Below, piece after piece: positions 1-9,337 of a DNA stretch of 64,000 nt. Below the pieces are notes generated by a model. The model ran no database searches. It was not told the DNA's origin and saw only the letters and a program-made list of their open reading frames with translations. A program made the translations under genes and the position numbers. Position 1 is the first letter of the stretch. Each line of letters opens with the position of its first letter. This stretch comes from Dehalococcoidia bacterium (GTDB lineage: Bacteria; Chloroflexota; Dehalococcoidia; Lucifugimonadales; Lucifugimonadaceae): positions 62,001 to 126,000 of the forward strand of contig JAPKBN010000002.1 of the NCBI GenBank assembly GCA_026421215.1, in the 5' to 3' direction.

Positions 1-1
1 T

Positions 2-1162
2 GTGGACTGTGCAGAGGACATACTCTATGCGAAAGTTGAGGAGTCGGATGTCGCTCCGGCTACCCGCCCGGAGTCGCTTTCTCGCTCCGGCGCAGATCCT
101 GTGTCCGTGGCGGCCGCGGCTGACATGCTACGAGGTGCCAAGAAACCGCTGATATTCGCAGGCGGTGGTGTGTTCTTTGGCAAGGCATGGGACGAACTAC
201 GCGAACTCGTCGAGAGTGCTGGCATCCCGTTTTACACCTCGCCTATCTCCCGGGGGCTGATCGAGGACGACCATGAGTTGTCGTTCCTGGCGGCCCGTAG
301 CACGGCGCTCCGTGAGGCGGATGTTGTGCTGATCGTCGGGACTCGACTCAACTGGATGATGACCTTCGGCGGGCGCATCGGCCCGGACGCGAAGCTGATC
401 CAGATCGATATCGAGCAATCAGAGATCGGTCACAACCGTTCAGTTGAGATCGGGCTGGTTGGCGACTGTAAGGTCGTGCTCCAACAGCTGATCGATTCTG
501 GAATCGATTCCGACGGGACGGACGTCCGCAAGGAATGGGCCGACTATCTGGACGAGCAGAACCAGTCGCGTCTTCTACGAGCCCAGCCCAACCTGAACAG
601 CGACCAGGTGCCGATTCACCCGTTGCGACTCTGCAACGAGATCGATAAGTTTCTTGATAGGGACGCCATTGTGACGGTGGACGGCAACGAAATTCTTCAT
701 TACGGCCGGCAGTCTATCAACACCTACTATCCAGGCCACCGCATCAACTCCGGCCCGAGCGGATGTATGGGCGTCGGGCTGCCATATGCCATCGGTGCAA
801 AGGTGGCAAGGCCGGATCTTCAAGTTCTATCCTTGCACGGCGACGGTTCGCTAGGCATGAACATGATGGACTTCGATACCGCGGTAAGGCACAACCTGCC
901 GATCGTGGTTGTGGTCAGTAACAACGAGGGCTGGACGGCACGAGTCGAGGGCATTCGCAAGCCAGGTCGTGAACTGGGCTTTACCCGCTTCGAACTTTTG
1001 GCTCAGGCCCTCGGTGGCCACGGCGAACTGGTCGAGGAGCCGGACCAGATAGCGGGGGCGCTCGAACGGGCATTCGCAAGTGGCAAGCCGGCGCTGATCA
1101 ACGTTCGAGTAGACCCGACAGCCCGAGCAATCTCCCGCTTTGTCGGCTCGAAGATGGAGTAG
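2..1162 (+). CDS. Thiamine pyrophosphate-dependent enzyme, acetolactate synthase-like (5' end outside window)
   Basis: Central and C-terminal TPP-enzyme domains; 'GDGSLGMNMMDFDTAVRHNLPIVVVVSNNEGW' TPP-binding region; ORF open to window edge. Confidence 0.85.
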   Translation: MDCAEDILYAKVEESDVAPATRPESLSRSGADPVSVAAAADMLRGAKKPLIFAGGGVFFGKAWDELRELVESAGIPFYTSPISRGLIEDDHELSFLAARSTALREADVVLIVGTRLNWMMTFGGRIGPDAKLIQIDIEQSEIGHNRSVEIGLVGDCKVVLQQLIDSGIDSDGTDVRKEWADYLDEQNQSRLLRAQPNLNSDQVPIHPLRLCNEIDKFLDRDAIVTVDGNEILHYGRQSINTYYPGHRINSGPSGCMGVGLPYAIGAKVARPDLQVLSLHGDGSLGMNMMDFDTAVRHNLPIVVVVSNNEGWTARVEGIRKPGRELGFTRFELLAQALGGHGELVEEPDQIAGALERAFASGKPALINVRVDPTARAISRFVGSKME

Positions 1163-1270
1163 GTCGAGACGTCTCCGCACCCCCGGCCCTGTCCCGCGGA
1201 GGAGAGGGGTCACGTGTTACGTCAGTCTTCTGAGGCTCTCGAAGGACCGGGAACGCAGGTTTCCGCCCCT

Positions 1271-2650
1271 CTAAACTCGCTCGTACGAATAGCCCCCGTT
1301 CAGGAAACGGACTACGCGCCCGGAAGAGTCACGCACGAAGGGGATAGACATCCCCTGGTCTAGGCTTATGAACGAGTCTGGACCTACTTGAGTAGTGGTT
1401 ATTGACAACGGTGGGCCGTCTAGTCGTGATGGCGTTTTGATTACGACACCCCCATCGCCTACTTCCACCTTGGCAGTTCCCGCGCGGAATTCATAATTGC
1501 CTGTGTATTCGGCCAGATCGTTACTGGATGGTTCCGGGTACCGAGTCTTGTATGGGAGCGGCTCGCTTGTTGTGTCACGCCACACCTGCCCACGCACCGT
1601 GTTCATCAACTGCTCGGCCAGGAAGAAGGCTTTACGGTCTCCCCGGTTTGTGAACACGACTACACCGGTCTTCTCGGACGGGATCATCATCGAGTAAGTA
1701 GAAATGCCGGGCAGCCCGCCCGAGTGCCCGATCACCTTCGTTGAGCCGCTCCAGAATACCCAGTAGCCGAGTCCGTAGCCCCAGCCGGTGTCGCCGAACG
1801 GGAACTGCACGCTTTGCATATGATCCAGAGAGCCTGCCGTCAGACCAAGAGGGGAGTCTTCGTAAGCCATGGAGGCGATCTGGTAGAGAGCAAGGTCGTG
1901 GACGGAGCTGACGATACCTCCCGTTGACAGGAAAGTCTGATAGTCGTCGTTCAGGTGTACGACGATGTAGTCGCCATGTCGCTCCCCGCTGTCGAAAGCC
2001 CCGGCATCGCCACGTGAGTAGGCGTAGGTTCGGTCGGCGCCGTTCTTCCAGTCCATAAAATCGATGGACGTATCAGACATTCCGACCGGGTCAAGAATAT
2101 TTCTGGTGAAGTACTCCTCCAGAGGCACACCGGAGACCTTCTCGATGGTGTGGCCGACGGTGGCAAAGCCCTCGTTACAGTACGAGAACGCCTCGCCTGG
2201 AGCCGACTGCAACTCAGCCGAGTCGAGAGCCGCTATCAACGATTCACGAGTCGGGTACGGGTTAACGGCTTCTTCACGTGTTCGATCCTGGTGCCCGGTC
2301 CGGCCCATCCCACTGTTGTGCCGCAGAAACATCCGTGTGGTCATCCGGCGGCTGGCGGCCTGATCCTTCAACCTGAATCCGGGCAGGTACGTCTGAACCG
2401 GCTCGTCCAGTCGCAACTTGCCTGCCTCGACCAGTTGCATGGCCGACACGCCTGTGAACGATTTTGTTATCGAGCAAATTGGCCAGATTGTGCGTTCAGT
2501 CGCCGGGGCTTTCTTCGAGACATCGGCAACGCCAAACCCGCCCTCAGCGATGATCTCACTGCCACTGACGATCGCTACGGCCGCGCCCGGGATGTCGTGC
2601 TCGCCGATAAAGTTGGCGACGATTGATTCTTGTTCGGGCGTGAACCCCAT
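1271..2650 (-). CDS. Serine hydrolase, beta-lactamase/class C-like family
   Basis: 'SICSITKSFTG' (SxxK), 'YCNEGF' (YxN), 'GHSGGLPG' motifs. Confidence 0.85.
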   Translation of the reverse strand: MGFTPEQESIVANFIGEHDIPGAAVAIVSGSEIIAEGGFGVADVSKKAPATERTIWPICSITKSFTGVSAMQLVEAGKLRLDEPVQTYLPGFRLKDQAASRRMTTRMFLRHNSGMGRTGHQDRTREEAVNPYPTRESLIAALDSAELQSAPGEAFSYCNEGFATVGHTIEKVSGVPLEEYFTRNILDPVGMSDTSIDFMDWKNGADRTYAYSRGDAGAFDSGERHGDYIVVHLNDDYQTFLSTGGIVSSVHDLALYQIASMAYEDSPLGLTAGSLDHMQSVQFPFGDTGWGYGLGYWVFWSGSTKVIGHSGGLPGISTYSMMIPSEKTGVVVFTNRGDRKAFFLAEQLMNTVRGQVWRDTTSEPLPYKTRYPEPSSNDLAEYTGNYEFRAGTAKVEVGDGGVVIKTPSRLDGPPLSITTTQVGPDSFISLDQGMSIPFVRDSSGRVVRFLNGGYSYERV

Positions 2651-2711
2651 TTGGACCTCGGTTCAATGATCTGGATGATCTTGCGAGTGGGTATTTCGAG
2701 TTAGAGCAGCG

Positions 2712-3203
2712 TCAATTCTTGGAGACATTGAAGGTGATCTGGTAGTCACTGGCGTCGACTCCATTCGCGGAGGGCGGGTCTGGCTCGAGCGTCAGCAGGT
2801 GGAGGGTGTAATCCCCGATCGGAATCTCGGCCGTGCCACCCGGGGATATAAACATCTCGATTCGGCCTGATTCAATGTCCTGGTCAACGAGCTGCATCAC
2901 CACCAACGCAGTTCCGGCCATCACGCACTGAACTCCAATAGGACATCGGGAGTCGTTGAATACGCGATGAAAGGCGAATTCAAGGTTCTCACCGGCGATC
3001 TCCGCAGACTGTCCAGGTGAGAGCGATATCGTTTCTTCGAGTGACGCCTGAGTTGAGACTTGGGGGACCGGAGTGAACGTTGGGGTTGCATCCGATTCGT
3101 TGGACGAACATGCAACGATCAACATGGCCGCAGTCAACACCACGATCGGAAAACCGAACCGAAACATGTTCGGACTAAAGCGTTTGCGAATACGGAAATT
3201 CAT
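2712..3203 (-). CDS. Putative lipoprotein
   Basis: N-terminal hydrophobic segment followed by lipobox-like 'LIVAC'. Confidence 0.6.
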   Translation of the reverse strand: MNFRIRKRFSPNMFRFGFPIVVLTAAMLIVACSSNESDATPTFTPVPQVSTQASLEETISLSPGQSAEIAGENLEFAFHRVFNDSRCPIGVQCVMAGTALVVMQLVDQDIESGRIEMFISPGGTAEIPIGDYTLHLLTLEPDPPSANGVDASDYQITFNVSKN

Positions 3204-3338
3204 CGTTGTTGTGTGCTCCGGGACTCAAGAGATAAAAACAGATGATCGGCAAGGTGCATTGGATCTCGGCGCCCCGACCAGAAAATAAGATGCTCGATTA
3301 TGACCGCTTGGGATGTAAAATCGGAAGGGTGACGCGTG

Positions 3339-4730
3339 TCAGATCCGTTCAAAATAGCGTCGCCGTTCCCAGTCAGTGACAGCTACGTCGAACGCCCCTT
3401 GCTCAGTTTCAAAAAAGTGGGCGTAGTGCTGCACCACATCGTCGCCAAGCGATTGGCGCACAAACGCGCTTGTGCAGAACGCCTCGTTGGCCTCCCGCAG
3501 CGTGGTCGGCAACCCCGTAATGTCGGTTGATGTGTAACCGTCGCCGTCCAGCATCGATGGTGGTTCGATACTGTTCTCGATTCCGTCCAGCCCAGATGCG
3601 AGTGCCGCCGTGTACGCCAGGTAAGGGTTGCAGTCGGCCCCTGGCAAACGGCATTCGATCCGCAACGAATGGCCTGTGCCCACTACCCGAAACCCGACCG
3701 TGCGGTTGTCAAAGGCCCACGCCAGTCCTGTAGGCGCCCAGGAACCGCTTTGATATCGCTTGTATGAGTTCACGTTTGGGGCGTAGAACGGCATGAACTC
3801 GTATGCATGCGCCATCCAGCCGCCCAGAAACCAGCGAAATACGTCTGACTGCCCATGGCCGTCGGCAAACGCCGCTTCGCCATTTTTACGCAGACTCAGG
3901 TGGATATGACAACTTGACCCGTTGTGTCCTTCCGCAAACTTGGCCATGAAGGTCACGCTTACGCCTAGTCCCTCCGCAACTTCCTTGAGGCACTGTTTGT
4001 ACACGACATGCCGGTCCGCCATCGTCAGAAGTTCCGAGTACCGGACGTTCAATTCGTGCTGTCCCAAGCCCGCCTCGCCTTTCGAAGTTTCGACAGGCAC
4101 TCCCGAATCGCGTAAGTGACGACGTACCGCACCGTGTAGTGCCTCTCCCCGGGTTCCTTGCAACAGGCTGTAGTCCTCGTCGTACCATCCGGCGCGCTCA
4201 AGATCTGCGTATCCAGCCCGTGCCGCGTTGGCGTACGAATCTTTGAATACGTAGTACTCAAGCTCCGAAGCCGCAAACGCCTCAAAACCCAACGCTTCGG
4301 CGTGATCCAGCTGCTTCCGCAGCATCGAGCGCGGTGCTATCGGCACCAGTCGGTGAGTTTCGGGATCTGTCGATTCAGGAAGGTGCACATCGCACTGGAC
4401 CATCGCCGTCTTATCCAACCATGACGCCACGCGCAGGGTGTTCATATCTGGCGACAGGTGGATATCTCCGTAACCCTTCGCCCAGTTAGCAAACCCGTAA
4501 CCGGGTACGGGTTCCATATCGATATCGACCGCCAACAGGTAGTCACAGCCATGCGTGCCGTGTTCTACCGTTTGCTCGATGAAGAACTCGGCGTCGAAGC
4601 GTTTGCCCATGAGTCTGCCGTAAAGGTCCACGAAGCCCACGACCACTGTATCGATCTCGCCTTCGTTAACGAGCTGGGCCAGTGCATTGCGGGTCAACAT
4701 GCCCTTGATGGCAGGTTCGCTCGAAGTCAC
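3339..4730 (-). CDS. Glutamine synthetase family protein (GlnA/PuuA-like)
   Basis: 'ASELEYYVF', 'GHNGSSCHIHLSL', 'RIECRLPGADCNPYLAYTAALASGLDGI' motifs. Confidence 0.88.
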   Translation of the reverse strand: MTSSEPAIKGMLTRNALAQLVNEGEIDTVVVGFVDLYGRLMGKRFDAEFFIEQTVEHGTHGCDYLLAVDIDMEPVPGYGFANWAKGYGDIHLSPDMNTLRVASWLDKTAMVQCDVHLPESTDPETHRLVPIAPRSMLRKQLDHAEALGFEAFAASELEYYVFKDSYANAARAGYADLERAGWYDEDYSLLQGTRGEALHGAVRRHLRDSGVPVETSKGEAGLGQHELNVRYSELLTMADRHVVYKQCLKEVAEGLGVSVTFMAKFAEGHNGSSCHIHLSLRKNGEAAFADGHGQSDVFRWFLGGWMAHAYEFMPFYAPNVNSYKRYQSGSWAPTGLAWAFDNRTVGFRVVGTGHSLRIECRLPGADCNPYLAYTAALASGLDGIENSIEPPSMLDGDGYTSTDITGLPTTLREANEAFCTSAFVRQSLGDDVVQHYAHFFETEQGAFDVAVTDWERRRYFERI

Positions 4731-4971
4731 AACGATGTCCTCTCTACACTTTTGGGGGCGGCGGCGCAGAGTATCGCATGCCTCTTACACGCTTCCGTAC
4801 AGGCCGCGCGTATCAGTTCAAGTTAATATTTCGTGCCGGAAACGAACTTGTTATTTGTTATCGAAACGGGTTTGCCTCATCTCTGGCCTGTCCGTCGCGT
4901 ATCGGCAAATTCATGATTGTTTATTTGCAGCGGGTAGTGCCTACAGCAATTGCCGCGTATTTGCCAAAACC

Positions 4972-6666
4972 ATGAGGGATCAAAAATCCATGTTGGCGAG
5001 CGACCGAGTCAATTATTCAAATGTCCCGGGATCGGGTGATATTCTCACGCCGCAATTCGTGGAGTACGTGGTCGCGCTTCACGATCAGTTCAATGATCGC
5101 GTTCAGGCGCTGAGGGCAGTACGCCTTACGGTATCCCAGTCAGCCACCCGTGACGGCCGGCAGCCGGCACATCTCCCTCCAGGCCCGGCCACGAGGACCA
5201 ACTGGCAGGTGCCGCCTGTTCCGGACGAGCTGAGGCAGCCGGGCATCGAAATATCCGGCCCCGTGGCGATGACCTCGATGTTTATCAACGCCCTCAACCC
5301 GATGCCAGACGGCACACAAGCCGTCGGTGATCTCGACGACGACGAAGACTCGGCCGGACATTCGCTGGCTGACACGGTGCAGTCCGCCATCAATCGGCGG
5401 GACGCTCTGCTGGGGACGCTGGAGTACCACGACGCGGATCGCGATAGACATTACGAGCTTTTGGACGGCCCAATTCCGTTCTTCATGCACCGCGAGCGCG
5501 GCCTGCATCTGAACGAACCAGAATTCGCTATAGACGGGTCGCCGATATCGGCCACGTTGCTCGGCACTGCGGCGACGTTGTTTCACGCCGGTCGCGTTCA
5601 TGTGGAGCAAGGCAAGGGCATCTATTTCTACTTGCCCAAGACCGAATCAGTGGCGGAAATCCGGCTCTATCGAGACGTTTTCGACGCGTCGCGGGAGTTA
5701 TTACCGCACCTCTCAGACGCGGTGATCCGTGGAATCATCCTCGTGGAGTCCCTTCCCGCCGTGTGGCAGATGGAGGAGATGCTTTACGAACTTGGACCGT
5801 ACGCCGCGGGACTGAACGCGGCGCGGTGGGATCTGAAGGCCAGTTTGCTTGAGTTCGTGATGAACGACCCGGACTCCCTGTGGCCGGACCGGTTTGGAGT
5901 GGACGTTAAAACTACGCCATTCATCTCGAACATATTCCGGCGACTCGTCGCTGTGTGTTTGAAGCACGGCGCGGTGCCGATCGGTGGGATGGCCACACAT
6001 CTCCCGAACGCCGATGATCAGGTGAACGAAGAAGCTGCGAATGCGATTCGCGCAGACAAGGTGTGGGAAGCGGAGAACGGCTTCGTACGCGGCTGGACGG
6101 CGCACATCTATCACCAGAAGACGGCGGCCGACCCATTCAAAGAGCTACACGCCACCGGTTGGCAGCCTACTGAGGCTATGAAGGAGCCGGACAACTTTCC
6201 AGTGATGATCGAGACGCCCGAAGGCCCCATCACCCAGGAAGGGTCAAGACGTAATATACGTACGATCATCGAGTATGTTGAAGGATGGTTGAACGGACGT
6301 GGAGCAAAGGGGATCGACTCGCTGGATGGTCACTCGGGAATTCATCCGGCGCTAATGGAAGACTTGGCGACGGCGAGGATCTCCGTGGCCCAGACGGCTC
6401 AACGGGTCGTGCACGGCGCGGTGTGCGCGGACACAGAACGCAGGCACGATCTGGCACTTGTTAAAGAATTGACCCGTTCCGAGGGCGTCGACATTATCGA
6501 ACGACTCGGTGACAACGCTGATAGTGCGACAAAGGCTCGTTACAGAGAATCTGAACAGATCGTGCTCGGATGGATCAAGCGCTATACCAAGTTCGACTTC
6601 CGTTCACTCGGCAGCTACACCCGTGACGAGCTGCACAGACAGGGAACCAGCCCGGACGCGTTCTAG
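4972..6666 (+). CDS. aceB: Malate synthase (A type)
   Basis: 'GPVAMTSMFINALN...DLDDDEDS', 'HRERGLHL', 'GIYFYLPKTES', 'AAGLNAARWD', 'GGMATHLPN'; ATG start inside longer ORF 4687-6666. Confidence 0.85.
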   Translation: MRDQKSMLASDRVNYSNVPGSGDILTPQFVEYVVALHDQFNDRVQALRAVRLTVSQSATRDGRQPAHLPPGPATRTNWQVPPVPDELRQPGIEISGPVAMTSMFINALNPMPDGTQAVGDLDDDEDSAGHSLADTVQSAINRRDALLGTLEYHDADRDRHYELLDGPIPFFMHRERGLHLNEPEFAIDGSPISATLLGTAATLFHAGRVHVEQGKGIYFYLPKTESVAEIRLYRDVFDASRELLPHLSDAVIRGIILVESLPAVWQMEEMLYELGPYAAGLNAARWDLKASLLEFVMNDPDSLWPDRFGVDVKTTPFISNIFRRLVAVCLKHGAVPIGGMATHLPNADDQVNEEAANAIRADKVWEAENGFVRGWTAHIYHQKTAADPFKELHATGWQPTEAMKEPDNFPVMIETPEGPITQEGSRRNIRTIIEYVEGWLNGRGAKGIDSLDGHSGIHPALMEDLATARISVAQTAQRVVHGAVCADTERRHDLALVKELTRSEGVDIIERLGDNADSATKARYRESEQIVLGWIKRYTKFDFRSLGSYTRDELHRQGTSPDAF

Positions 6667-6718
6667 GGTCTGGTACGCTCACGTAGCGAATCACGTTTAA
6701 TCGGCAATTTACGGGCTC

Positions 6719-6751
6719 TCTCTCGTTTAAAATACGTACGGGAGAGATTTT
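6719..6751 (+). terminator. Possible weak terminator after malate synthase
   Basis: TCTCTC ... GAGAGA inverted repeat followed by TTTT; long loop. Confidence 0.25.
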
Positions 6752-7040
6752 CGATGTGGTGCGCTAAATCACACTTGACTGATCTGATGAATCATGGCCC
6801 TTCTGGGGCTGGCGATGTGTACGTCGACGACCGACGGTCCAATCCCCTCTCCCCCGACGCCGGAGTTTGCTGCTATCAAGATTTCGTAGACGATTTCGGC
6901 CGGTCAGGCCCGGTCACGCATCTTTGTAGTGGAATTTCTAGAAGCCGGCCGACTACCCGATCAAACGGAAGACGGCGTGGAGTGGGGGTGCCCCGTGGGA
7001 TATGGGCAAGGAAGCGACGGAGTTCTTGAGCTAGGCCCGG

Positions 7041-7790
7041 TCACCCGTTGAGAGCTTTGAGAAACTCGTTCCCGCCGGACATGATCCAGCCGTTCAGGCT
7101 CGTATAGAAGAACTTCACGCCCTGGTCCTTGAACTTGCTGACGTTGTGTGCGCCCACGGTAGTGCCAGCGATCTTCCCTGCAGCGATGATCTTTGCAATG
7201 GATTCGTCGATCGTCCGCTGGACGTCCGGGTGCTCATCGTCGCCGATATGGCCCATTGATTGCGCGAGATCGCTCGGCGCAACGTGGAACACGTCTACGT
7301 GCTGCACCGCCAGGATATCGTCTAGGTTGTTCACGGCCTTGATGTCTTCGATTAGCACCACAACCATCGTTTGATCGTTCGCCTTCTTTACGTAATCAGT
7401 GACGCCGAAGGCCTGACGTGGGCCGAACATGCCGCGGGTACCGATCGGTGCGTACTTGGCAGCGTTGACGATGTCCCGGGCGTCCTGCGCCGTATCAACG
7501 TGCGGCACCGTAATGCCCATTGCTCCCATGTCCAATGTGCGATAGATCGTGTTGTAGTCGGTACTGCCGACCCTCACGAGCGGGGTCACGCCCCACAAGT
7601 CAGCGGCGCGTGATAGATCACCGATAGACTCGAAATCGACCGGGCCGTGCTCGGCCTCAAACCAGACGGAGTCGATACCGATCTGGCCGACGAAATCGAC
7701 GAGATGCGGGGAGTCCACCCCGGCGAGGCAGGTAACGATCTCTCCATTGGCCAGTTTTTCCTTGGCTCGATTTGGTCGCAGTTCAGCCAT
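7041..7790 (-). CDS. HpcH/HpaI aldolase/citrate lyase family protein
   Basis: 'EAEHGPVDF', 'GITVPHVDTAQDA', 'LIEDIKAVNNLDDIL', 'DVFHVAPSDLAQSMG'. Confidence 0.87.
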   Translation of the reverse strand: MAELRPNRAKEKLANGEIVTCLAGVDSPHLVDFVGQIGIDSVWFEAEHGPVDFESIGDLSRAADLWGVTPLVRVGSTDYNTIYRTLDMGAMGITVPHVDTAQDARDIVNAAKYAPIGTRGMFGPRQAFGVTDYVKKANDQTMVVVLIEDIKAVNNLDDILAVQHVDVFHVAPSDLAQSMGHIGDDEHPDVQRTIDESIAKIIAAGKIAGTTVGAHNVSKFKDQGVKFFYTSLNGWIMSGGNEFLKALNG

Positions 7791-7837
7791 GTGTGATTAC
7801 TCCGGATTTTCTTATTGTTCGATAACAGTTGAAACGG

Positions 7838-7877
7838 CCCCCTCTCCCAGCGGGAAAGGGTTGGGGTGAAGGAGAAA
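7838..7877. repeat. Degenerate dispersed REP-like palindrome (CCTCTCCCAGCGGGA...GGGTGAAGGAG)
   Basis: Shares core with 10997-11028; intergenic. Confidence 0.5.
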
Positions 7878-8022
7878 GATGGCCCGCCGGATACAATCCA
7901 TGATTGCCAGAAAGTGTGAAGGTAAAGCTCCCTAGGCTTTGATCGGAACGATTCATGCGTGATCCTGACGATACGTATAAGTGGAGCACGGGTGATCGGA
8001 AGGATTCTGGCCTGGTCAGAAT

Positions 8023-8784
8023 CTATCCTGCGACGCCCTTCTTCACCTCGTCTGTGTAGATCGCTGCCCCGTTGGTCAACCACTCATTCAGATTGGCGTT
8101 GAAAAACCGCACGCCCTTCTGAATGTAGCTTGCCACGCTTGCCGTTCGACCAACGTGACCAGGGATGCGGCCTGCGTCCGTGATCCGCTGAATTGAGCGA
8201 TCGATCACCGCTTGTACTTCAGGGTGCTCGACATCGCCCAGGTGTCCCATCGATTGTGCAAGGTCACTCGGCGCAACCAGGAACACGTCGATGTTGTCGA
8301 CGCTGACGATTTCGTCCAGATTTTCGACGGCGACAATGTCCTCAATCAATACGCACACGAATGTCTCGTTGTTGGCATGCTCAAGATAGTCGCCAACACC
8401 GTAGCCCTGGCGGGTGCTGAACATGCCCCGGCTGCCTAGCGGTGCGTACTTGGCGGAGTCCACCACCAATTCCGCTTCTTCACGGGTGTTGATGTGGGGC
8501 ACAACTATTCCTTGCGCTCCGCAATCTAGCGTCCGGTAGATCGTGTTCGCCTCCGCACGCCCAACTCGGACCACAGAGGCCATGCCCCACAGATCGCATG
8601 CACGAGTAATATCCTCGATATCAGCAAAGTCTAGGGGGCCGTGCTCGGCTTCCAACCACACGCCCTCGACTCCAGTCGTGCCGATGAAGTCCGCCATCTG
8701 GGCCGTGTAAACGCCGCCTATTGCGGTGACTACTCCTCCGGCCGCCAGTTTCGCTTTCGCCGGGTTTCTGCGCATTTTGGGCAT
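8023..8784 (-). CDS. HpcH/HpaI aldolase/citrate lyase family protein (tandem paralog)
   Basis: Clear similarity along full length to 7041-7790 ('LEAEHGPLDF', 'VVPHINTREEA', 'DVFLVAPSDLAQSMGHLGD'). Confidence 0.87.
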   Translation of the reverse strand: MPKMRRNPAKAKLAAGGVVTAIGGVYTAQMADFIGTTGVEGVWLEAEHGPLDFADIEDITRACDLWGMASVVRVGRAEANTIYRTLDCGAQGIVVPHINTREEAELVVDSAKYAPLGSRGMFSTRQGYGVGDYLEHANNETFVCVLIEDIVAVENLDEIVSVDNIDVFLVAPSDLAQSMGHLGDVEHPEVQAVIDRSIQRITDAGRIPGHVGRTASVASYIQKGVRFFNANLNEWLTNGAAIYTDEVKKGVAG

Positions 8785-8858
8785 CGGACCGTTCCTTGTC
8801 GATAATTGTGAAGTGAGCGGACGGATTGTATGCCACCTGGCTCGCCCGGATCGACGTT

Positions 8859-9293
8859 CTACAAGAATTGAAACTCATGGGGATGCGTCTTGCCGTAAGG
8901 GTCCGCGCTCTTCAAATCACATCCCATCCTTTCGTAGAACCTGAACGCGAGGACTTTCACGTCTTGCGTCTCTATCTTGAGTTGCACCAGACCGTCATCC
9001 CGACATCACGAGGCGACGGTCTCGAGAAGAGTGCGCCCGATGCCACGTTGCTGTTGCTGGTATCTTGGATCTACTCGGATGCCCCAGAGCACCACGAGAT
9101 CATTGCGGTCTTCGAACATGAAGACGCCCGGGGTGAGGGACGCTACGGTTGCGGCGCCGACAAGCGTTCCGGGGATCTCCGGAATATTGATTGTCGACAC
9201 CGTGGCGTGTCTCGATACCTGCGTTACTTTTGGACCGGGGCTAGTGAGAAAATATCGGAACGAATCTGTGGAAAATTGTCCCATGTAGATCAC
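8859..9293 (-). pseudogene. GNAT-family N-acetyltransferase interrupted by in-frame TGA (9006-9008)
   Basis: 'FEDRNDLVVLWGIRVDPRYQQQQRGIGRTLLETVAS' TGA 'CRDDGLVQLKIETQDVKVLAFRFYERMGCDLKSADPYGKTHPHEFQFL' TAG, all in one frame. Confidence 0.75.
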
Positions 9294-9337
9294 GGCAGCG
9301 GTTAGTACCTTCGGGAAGATTATCGATCGGGTTTTAC

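Noticed and set aside
6754-7029. 92-codon + strand ORF after malate synthase
   Set aside because: Low-complexity Arg/Ser composition, no recognisable domain; neighbouring frames give short protein-like strings but all are broken by stops. Could be a decayed gene, not supportable
9006-9008. Selenocysteine reading of the TGA in the GNAT gene
   Set aside because: Family alignment suggests Trp at this position, and no SECIS-like hairpin was evident directly downstream; nonsense mutation or error is simpler
8826-9305. 159-aa + strand ORF overlapping the GNAT gene
   Set aside because: Antisense to a clear GNAT coding sequence; no domain
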